From contig CM057062.1 in assembly GCA_029945375.1 (NCBI GenBank), positions 2,681,564 through 2,745,563 on the forward strand: a stretch of 64,000 bases of DNA, read 5' to 3'. Made by a program: the position numbers and the translations under genes. Origin of the DNA: Agaricus subrufescens (Eukaryota > Basidiomycota > Agaricomycetes > Agaricales > Agaricaceae). The first letter of the stretch is position 1, and each line of letters begins with the position of its first letter. Of this stretch, positions 56,932-64,000 are shown piece by piece. Below the pieces are notes generated by a model, which was given only the letters and a program-made list of their open reading frames with translations, made no database searches and was not told the DNA's origin.

Positions 56932-58114
56932 TTATGAAGGCGCTTCGGTCTGGAGCTGGGTTTTATGTGAACGGCGACTGTCGGCTCCCAGGGGCATCCA
57001 CCGTAGGCTCAGGGGAGATAGGGATGCCGGACTATCGTCGCTATCCGATGCGAAGACAACTGGTGTTTCAAAATCGACGATGTAGGGTAAAGGTGCAGGT
57101 TCATCGGACGGTGATAATCCTACCCCGTGGGTTCGCAGATGCCGCTTAGCGTTAGAGGATACAGAAAATCGCTTCTCGCAGCCAGGAAAACCGCATTCAA
57201 ATGCTTTGGAACATCGTTGAGCGGGCGCGTTACCATCAAAACAGAAAATAGAGGGCTTACGTTTCTCCCTCGTATGCATATTCATGTGCGCACGGAGTCC
57301 GCTCGGCCTGAGAAAAAGAATATGAGTATGATGTAAGTGGCCAACCGAGTCATGAATGCTTACCGCGGGAATGGTTTCTGACAGATCTGACAAAAGTGAT
57401 ATTTGACCTTCTTTGGCTTGGGGTTTTCTGATGCAGGTGACTTCTATACGTCAAATGTTGTCCTTGTCTGACAGCCGATGATGCGCTTACCCGACTTGCC
57501 TGATGAGTCGACTGGGGTAGAATCGTATGTTCTTCCCGATACGAGTCCAAATCTTCATCTTGATCCAGGCTTCCATCTCCATCTGAGAGCGAGGAATCCC
57601 GGGAAGACCAATCACTATCCTTGGTATGGTGGTCAAAGTGTACCTCTGACACCACATCAGGAAATTCGCGGAATGGATGATCGAGACTCCCCCTGAATTG
57701 GGACATGTCTATAAAATTGATGAATTGGATGCAAGGAGAACAAAGGTGCGCGAACGAACCTCTAGAATCAATATCTCGTGGCTCATGTCGTGGGATTGGC
57801 GTCTGGAAGGCACGTAGTGGGGGTAGTATCAGACTCTCGTGTGCTACTAAATCCACTAATTTACTTAATGCTTCCGTGTTGAAATGACGACAAGAGGACT
57901 TACGATTTGTCTCCTTGAAGAGTTCTGAGATTCGCGGTAGAACGGCACTCGACATTTGAGGCACTGTGTGATAGAATTGTTGAGCGTTTGGATTCGGGTT
58001 AACCGTTGCGTGGATCCAACTCACATTGTTGTGTTCACTAGTGAGATGGAAGGAGAGTGAAAGAGCAGTGTTGGCGTCTTTTGAAGCATCCGTATGGGAA
58101 TGCTGTTTGTACAT
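56932..58114 (-). CDS. C2H2 zinc finger transcription factor
   Basis: ATG 58114 (MYKQHSHTDASKDANTALSL); about seven exons to stop at 56932. The N-terminal half is low-complexity with an acidic stretch (DSSLSDGDGSLDQDEDLDSY). Near the C terminus are two C2H2 fingers: KYHFCQICQKPFPR|PSGLRAHMNMH, split by an intron, and FECGFPGCEKRFSVSSNAKR HLRTHG; between them is KRKPSIFCFDGNAPAQRCSK. An extra segment after the first finger lengthens the linker. Pairs of this kind, with HMNMHTREK and SNAKRHLRTH, are typical of fungal stress and development regulators. The start could be the internal MSSAVLPRISELFKETN. Confidence 0.82.
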
Positions 58115-58744
58115 TCGGGACTCGCTACCACATCACTGACGTATTTTCTCTGTATATGATGCATATGACGTCACTGGGTATCGCAACCTAACCACACAGC
58201 GGGAATTGGATTTACCCGGGTAGCAAGAAGACGAAGAGAGAATCAGCTATACAGCATGACCAGTTCCGTCATGGATCAGCGCCTGGGATCGTCGTCATAA
58301 AGGGCTGTCGATTTGTGTTCTAGGCCAGCTGTGGGACTCGGATCCACTCATAAGGGCTGGTGTAACTCCATATGGGCGCCAGAGCCTCATAAGTGCTCCT
58401 AACTTCAGCGGGCAAGAAGAACTTTGACAGAAGACTGAGCGCTGGGGAACGTTCGGCGCAGTCCATGAGCGGGGACAGGTTATCTGTTAGCCCCGGTAGG
58501 CCCCCGGCTGAAACTCGGAGACTCGGAGACCAAAGTAAGTTCCGTGCAGGTAACAACGGATCAATCGATCATGGTCAACTCCGCTAACCGTTTAGAATCA
58601 ATCGCCCATATCGATCACCGATCAAAGTATGTAGTGTGGCTTTGCTTCAACTGGCCGACCGTTTACGAGGAATTAAAACAAATCCAGCAGTGTTCAATAA
58701 AACTAAGGCATATAAACAGTGTTCATACTACAAATTCTCGAAAC
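58115..58744. other. Intergenic, C2H2 factor promoter and LPMO-like 3' flank
   Basis: No gene recognised. The frame at 58544-58912 on the plus strand mirrors the LPMO-like last exon in part and is rejected. Confidence 0.45.
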
Positions 58745-59636
58745 TTAAACAATTACGAAATCGATACAGCTCTCGAACGTTTGGTGGTTACTGTAGACAC
58801 TGTACCACCACCACTGGATAGCACACTTATTCGGAGCATCGCAAGTCGACTCCAAACCAGATGGAATGGTAACATCAAAGTTAGCTGGTTACAAGTGCAG
58901 AGCTTTAATTAGAAGCGTCATTCTCAATACGTTTCTACGGAACTTACTTTCATTCTTCGGCCAGTTAGGGGGACCTAGAGAATTATTGGTGTATACAGGC
59001 CAATTAAACAAAGGCTTTCCAATCGTGGTCTGCGAAGCAAGATCAACAACAGAGACATTCTGATTAAGATAACATGTATCAGCCCCTTCGCAATCTCATT
59101 ATCACAGCGTAAAAAAGACATGACGTACTGCAATACCCGTATGCCTGGCCTCAATATCAACCAGGAAGTTGACAACCTGCCCAGCGGCGAACTTTTGAAC
59201 TCGGTTCTCATTATCTTCAAACTGGCGCCGGTTAGGCGGGCTTAAGCATTAAGGATACCCGAGTAACGAACCTGATATCCTTTACAGAACCACAAGTGAC
59301 ACTGGAGATCATTATAATCGGAATCGATCTTTGCAGCTGCGTTCTCGATCTAATTGAGAAAAAGGGTCCCGGTTAGCTCATAGGGCTCTTCATTAAACCA
59401 TCGGTAAAAACATACTGGTCCCTCGGCATCGCTGTGTAGTACGTCATATACACTCGTACCACACGCGTCCCGGTTAAATTCACCAATCTATGAGGGATCC
59501 CGTTTACATTAGTTACATGCGTGTCCGTAATAATGAGAAGGCTTACCACCCGAGGAGGCGGGCTAGTGACCATACCATGTCCCAATGCAACTGGTAAGGT
59601 AGCAAGGGTGACTGAAAGTATCAAATCCAACTTCAT
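58745..59636 (-). CDS. LPMO-like secreted protein (chitin-binding type-4-like domain)
   Basis: Signal peptide MKLDLILSVTLATLPVALG is followed by HGMVTSPPPRV, so the mature protein starts with His, as the copper His-brace of lytic polysaccharide monooxygenases requires. Later exons, joined by visible GT-AG sites, read IGEFNRDACGTSVYDVLHSD, IENAAAKIDSDYNDLQCHLW then FCKGYQ, VNFLVDIEARHTGIA with the second candidate copper His, NVSVVDLASQTTIGKPLFNW, SLGPPNWPKNETNFDVTIPS, CDAPNKCAIQWWWYSVYSNH and QTFESCIDFVIV, stop at 58745-58747. Six exons, about 200 residues. Mushrooms carry many such proteins; activity on a polysaccharide is inferred, and some family members have copper roles without oxidase activity. 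Confidence 0.85.
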
Positions 59637-60247
59637 GTTCTGCGTTCATAATGAAAACTGTTGGGCTTTTATGCATTTCCTTGCTTTCTACCGGTTGAAT
59701 TTCTGGACAACAAAAATCATAGCACTACTTCTCTATCAGCCGACGGTCCGGTTGTACGTTGCGCGCTCACCCCCTACACTCACAAGATCCCGGGCGGCCC
59801 GGTGCATGTCATGAGCGTCATTCTCGACTTTCTCCGAGAGCGAGATTATGGTCAAAGTAAACAAGAATACTAGGTCGACAATGCCCTAATATGTGCAGCC
59901 GAGTCGAATAGAAGATTCACCGATGATCGGCGATGGTTGAATATAAAACAGTTGTTGGAAAATAATATCAGGTGGGCGACCTTCAGTGGCCAATGTCAAC
60001 CGATTTGCACCTTCTTCGACGACCGGATGCCGACGATGTACCGGCATTTCTCACGGGGGGCGGCACTAAAATCTTCATACCCTGGTAATGAGAAATATTA
60101 AGTGTCTTGAGGACTGACATACTACAGTAGGGAAAACCGCTCATGAGATTGACTCTAAAACATGTAAAGGCGTTACCGGAAATATAGAGGATTCCAGGCA
60201 GCGTTGCTGGTATTATATTTAGGTTGGCTCAGATAGGCTTGCTCACT
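59637..60247. other. Intergenic, LPMO-like promoter and DnaJ-X 3' flank
   Basis: No gene recognised on either strand. Confidence 0.45.
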
Positions 60248-61992
60248 TCATGATCTCCCTTCCCTTGCCCGGCTGCTCTTCGTATCAATCCTGACATACT
60301 CGCTCTCCTCCCCTGTAGCACCATTCACCAAAGGATTGGAGCTTGGAGCATCCTTCTTGACGCCTACGTAGGCTTCTCCGAGCATTTGCAGAGCAACAGC
60401 GCGGAGTTGAGCTTTATCACGGGATATAGTAGGATCTGTCAGTATGGTATCGCATACTTCGCGCAGCACAGATTCAATTTCTAGTTTAGTTCCCTGTCGC
60501 AGCGGCATTAATGAGTTAATCAACATTTTAATATATGAGATCAGGTATACTTTGAACAACGCTTGGAGGCCCTTCTCCGCGGCTGATTCTTCTAACTTCT
60601 GTTTTTCTTCGGGGGTGAGGTTACCCGCCTTCTCCGCGGCCTGGATTTGATCGAAAACGTTTTTGAGTTCGATCGCTGCTCTCAATGTCGATACCCTTAA
60701 AGGATACAAAAAAAATGGACGCAAGATCAATGGCATCAATAAGCACGGCAAAAACTGATCAGTTATATATGACTCACGTTTCACTGAAAACGTGATATTT
60801 TCCTTGGACGTTGTGGAGCCAGCCCCCAACGCCAAGGAAAGTCTGGTTCGTGGCAAGATATTGTTTTGCTTTCGAGACATACACAAAACCAACTGCTTGC
60901 AGTAGCTCATAGCCATACGATTCGCGTTTGAGATCCCTGTCATAATGACACAATTAGCGGAATGCAAGGGAGCGGGGGCACATGAGCGTACTCGGCCTCA
61001 ATCTCGCAGATCGTACGCCAGCTCTTGGATACATCAGCATCGGTCGGTCCAGCGGCCGATTCGGCGAAGATACCGAGTTTACGAGTAAGATTTTCGACTA
61101 GTTGCTCTACCCGTTTGGCACGCGCCGCGGCTTTCTAAACAGCTATGAGTACCCTTCACATTTTTAGGGGCTGCCCAATGAACGCACCTCTGCTGCTTTC
61201 ATTCTATCTTTCTCCTCTTTCTTAGCCCTTTCCTCGGGTGACAGGATCTCTCTTCCTTTAGCGTCCTTTGGCCGCGCTTCCTCCTCTGCCTCCTCTGCCT
61301 CTTGCAACGCTGTTTTCATCTCCCTCGCCAGACTAATGTCGCCAATGATAGATGTAAACCTCTCTCCTCCAAAAATAGCCCCAAACACTTCTTCCGGATC
61401 CACGAATCCTCCCTCAGGTGCACTCTCCTTCGGGCCGAATTCATTGTATTTCTTTCGCAGTTCAGGTTCTGATAGAGTCTGGTAAGCAATCGCAATCTCC
61501 TTGAACCGTTCTTCCGCGTGAGGATCGTCAGGGTTCTTGTCAGGATGGTGTTTAATTGCCAACCGGCCTAGACGAAAAAGGGACCTATGTCAGACTCGGT
61601 TACAACAGTTGCGAACAAGAGAACGTACGATATGCCTTCTTAATGTCGTCAGTCGTTGCAGTCACCGGTACACCGAGGATATCATAATATCCAGTTTCGA
61701 GAGGACGGTCCTGAGTGCCAATCTTCCTGCTCTTCCGCTGTTGCTGGCTCTGTGGCTTAGCACCATCGGACGCTGCCGTGGTGCTATACGAGGTTGTTGA
61801 GGGTACTTGATTTGGATAAAATGCGTGTGATATGACGTTTTGACATGAAAAGCATCGAACTTGAAGGAGAGTTCCTGGTCGTGGCTGTGGGCTGGGCACC
61901 GGAAATTCTAAAGCGGCATTACAACGCGAGCATGAGGTTGAGATATGGGGATATACAGGTCGTGAAGGTAGAATGTTGTAGGGAGAGCTCAT
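60248..61992 (-). CDS. DnaJ/DnaJ-X cochaperone (CAJ1/DJP1-like)
   Basis: Hsp40 that stimulates Hsp70; CAJ1/DJP1-type proteins act at plasma membrane or in peroxisome and mitochondrial import. ATG 61992 ([20 protein letters not shown]). A Cys-rich N-terminal segment ([11 protein letters not shown] ... [10 protein letters not shown]) may bind zinc, an addition to the yeast layout. Then the J domain: [23 protein letters not shown], spliced to [20 protein letters not shown] with the HPD motif, [40 protein letters not shown]. The DnaJ-X domain follows: [87 protein letters not shown]. Stop at 60248. Seven or so exons. Confidence 0.92.
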
Positions 61993-62098
61993 GGACGTCG
62001 CTGCAGAGTGGCACTCAGGTCGCCGAATTCGGCAACTGCTATTCGACAAAAGGGGAAATGCTGGCACAAATACATAATATATTCTACAAAATATTTCC

Positions 62099-64000
62099 CT
62101 ATGCATGGCCATCGCTCGGCCTAGCTCGCTGGATATACGCAATGTTGTTGTTCCTATATTCATCGCAAAATTCTGTCACGGTCGCCCAGCCTCGTTCTTC
62201 AGCCACACGCGAGACTGTTACGGAGGGCAGGTGTCAAAACCAAGGACACATGTCTGTCACGGAGAACTCACTGTCATCTATCGTTTCTGGATCCACCGAT
62301 TCAATGATATGGCCCTTCATTATTTCAACTAAGTCGTGCATCACCCAATACTCAGCTAATTTCGCTCCCTCAAGAAGAACCGAGACCGAAGGAAATCCGG
62401 ACGCGGTGCCGTATATGTGATCTAGGAACGTCGCATTCAATATCCTGATTTTCAACCACTAAGTAAGGCTTACCTAGAACAAGAGACACGCTATCCCTTG
62501 AATAATCTGCCATGGGTACTTGAACTGGATTGTCCGCAGACGCCTCGCGACCCTCAATGAAGCCACCACAGAACATGTCCATCAAATGATCGCTGGCCGC
62601 AGCGAGGAATGACCTGTGTCCCAGAAGTGGTCTATCCACATCAGAATCTTTAGGAATGAACTCCACGTCAATCAGCTTCCTCCCCCTTCTCATGTCATTG
62701 AACTTCCTCTGCGTACGATCTTGTCCCAACCTATGGTCGGTATCGACAGCACTGGCAATTCGAGGATGATTAACTTCTTGTGCTCCTACAGCGACGAGAA
62801 GATTCTTGAATTTGTAAAGGAACCTTCGAACAGACTTGAAATGTCCGACATCTCGAACATCGAATGACAGGTTGACAGCAGCTTCCCATTCCCAATCTTC
62901 ACCGGTTTGGTTAACGTTCAGGAAGAGTGGCTCATCTCTCAGAAGAGACAGTGGCGGGAAATCATCAGCTTTCTCATCTAGGAATCTATACGTCGCGATG
63001 ATGTCAGGCAAAATTGCGAGGTGGTTTGGATGGGATTGCGCAATGTTTACCAAAACACGTAAATGCTTAACCTTCATGAATATAATCAGCGGAAATCCAG
63101 TCCCGTGAATTATGGCACACTTACGACATCATTCACGCTCGGACGTCCAATAGCAGGAAACGCTCGAATCAAAGACTCGCTCAACGGCGACACAGGCAAA
63201 CATCTTTGTGACCACGCTACACCCACATATTCCTGCCTCAAAACATCTCGCGGTGCAACCAAATCTCCAAAGTCTCGTTGCACATACTGCGAGACGTCCA
63301 ACACCACACCCCCCAAATCTTCCTCTGTGCCATTCTCGTATCTCCTCAATGGCTCGGTCATCTTCGGAATAAAATTTACTTCATCTATCAAATCCCACTG
63401 ATGCGCATCGGCACCTAAGTGGGCCAAGATAACTGGTAGGTGATCGTTCAAGATTTCGAGGGCAACTCTTCCACTAGCTATCCTTCCCTCGCCAGTCTTA
63501 GCAGCAATCGACTCCACACAAAGAGTAAATATCCCCATATCAATGTCAGTAAAATCTTTGAACGGCAGTCGGGATTCGAACTCCCCGAACTCCGGAGAGG
63601 CAAAATTCGGATCATTAGCTTCCAAAGAAACGCTGAACAAACGATCTACTCGGAGGAACAATTCTTGAACGGGCCTCAGCATGAAATTGGAGGCGTTGGG
63701 TAAGCGTAGCTCGTTCAAACCATCAGTACCGGGAGGGATATGCTCCAGAATAGAGGCGATTAGCCACCTGTACTCCTCTCTTGCGGCAGGAATAGGCATT
63801 GTAGGAGGTAAATGGTCCCTGATAGCCGCAAGAAGATGAGTGTAGGATAGCCGGGGTACGCCAAGATTCTCGAGTGCTGCCCGAAGAATCCGTGACTGTT
63901 CAGGAGGAACCATGGGAATATGTCGTCTTGTTATATACGGAGCGACGACTGCCTCATCAAGACCGTGGGGTAGAACTACCAACTGTTCCGCAGACACATA
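62099..64000 (-). CDS. Sacsin-like protein with C-terminal BTB domain, 3' part (partial)
   Basis: The gene runs off the window end; the first codons seen read YVSAEQLVVLPHGLDEAVVA. Exons give REYVGVAWSQRCLP-type segments (RQEYVGVAWSQRCLPVSPLS), then, after an intron, VKHLRVLVNIAQSHPNHLAI, LLRDEPLFLNVNQTGEDWEW, then a BTB/POZ fold: MRRGRKLIDVEFIPKDSDVD RPLLGHRSFLAAASDHLMDM FCGGFIEG, YIYGTASGFPSV, AKLAEYWVMHDLVEIMKGHI. A last intron (GTGAGT...GTAACAG) leads to SRVAEERGWATVTEFCDEYR, stop at 62099-62101. Large sacsin-type ATPase-BTB proteins are common in Agaricomycetes; the N-terminal HATPase part would lie beyond the window. Function unknown; sacsins act as chaperones. The DnaJ-X gene lies 106 bp downstream in the same direction. 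Confidence 0.82.

Overview
The window is nuclear DNA of a filamentous basidiomycete, most likely an Agaricomycete (mushroom-forming) fungus. Genes carry many short introns (about 45-70 nt) with GT-AG ends and CTAAC/CTGAC branch sites, intergenic gaps are short, and several families (the CXXXC-free secreted/TM family at 31 kb, the large multi-TM family at 28-30 kb, the sacsin-like BTB protein, the LPMO-like secreted protein, AIG1-like GTPases, TPR-CHAT) are ones I know as typical of mushrooms. No species can be named from the sequence. All gene models were assembled by hand from splice signals and protein-family conservation; where I could check the reading frame across each junction I say so.

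Layout. 0-7.3 kb is housekeeping: a ubiquitin C-terminal hydrolase (-), a Pho85-type cyclin (+), the kinetochore protein Mis12 (+) and zinc finger protein ZPR1 (-). 7.3-15.6 kb holds a TPR-CHAT putative protease (+), convergent with a small P-loop GTPase (type I, -), then an 871-bp DNA transposon, then a second GTPase (type II, +). 15.9-20.4 kb holds two paralogous orphan RNase H-like genes with N-terminal coiled coils (both -) and the decayed tail of a third. 21.2-26.2 kb is a long WDR48/UAF1-like gene (-). 27.5-35.8 kb carries membrane proteins: a small single-TM protein, a multi-TM protein, a secreted/TM protein, an MFS transporter and a possible tiny two-TM protein. 35.8-42.6 kb holds a 2-oxoglutarate dioxygenase, adrenodoxin reductase (-), two tandem OMA1-type mitochondrial metallopeptidases (+) and an intron-containing tRNA-Thr. 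43.2-51.5 kb holds a dynamin-like GTPase (-), cytosolic tyrosyl-tRNA synthetase (-), then a second divergent pair of small GTPases (type II -, type I +). 51.5-56.9 kb is gene-poor, with a possible Deltex-C-like remnant and a 48-residue secreted peptide gene. 56.9-64 kb has a C2H2 factor, an LPMO-like secreted protein, a DnaJ/DnaJ-X cochaperone and the 3' part of a sacsin-like BTB protein, all on -.

The most interesting theme is a set of signalling-type NTPases and a CHAT protease. Two head-to-head pairs of small GTPases (one type I and one type II in each) lie about 36 kb apart; all four replace the G4 NKxD/TKxD motif by TGLE. Type I proteins end in a hydrophobic segment, type II in a helical tail. 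One pair abuts a TPR-CHAT gene with intact His and Cys; the other lies about 2 kb beyond a dynamin-like gene, with tyrosyl-tRNA synthetase between. A role in fungal self/non-self or stress signalling is inference from domain families only. Other points worth a second look are two GC-AG introns placed at catalytic motifs, a 20-bp perfect palindrome upstream of the cyclin TATA box, exon duplication with all-phase-1 introns in one GTPase, and the tandem OMA1 copy with a 13-bp duplication that changes its C terminus.
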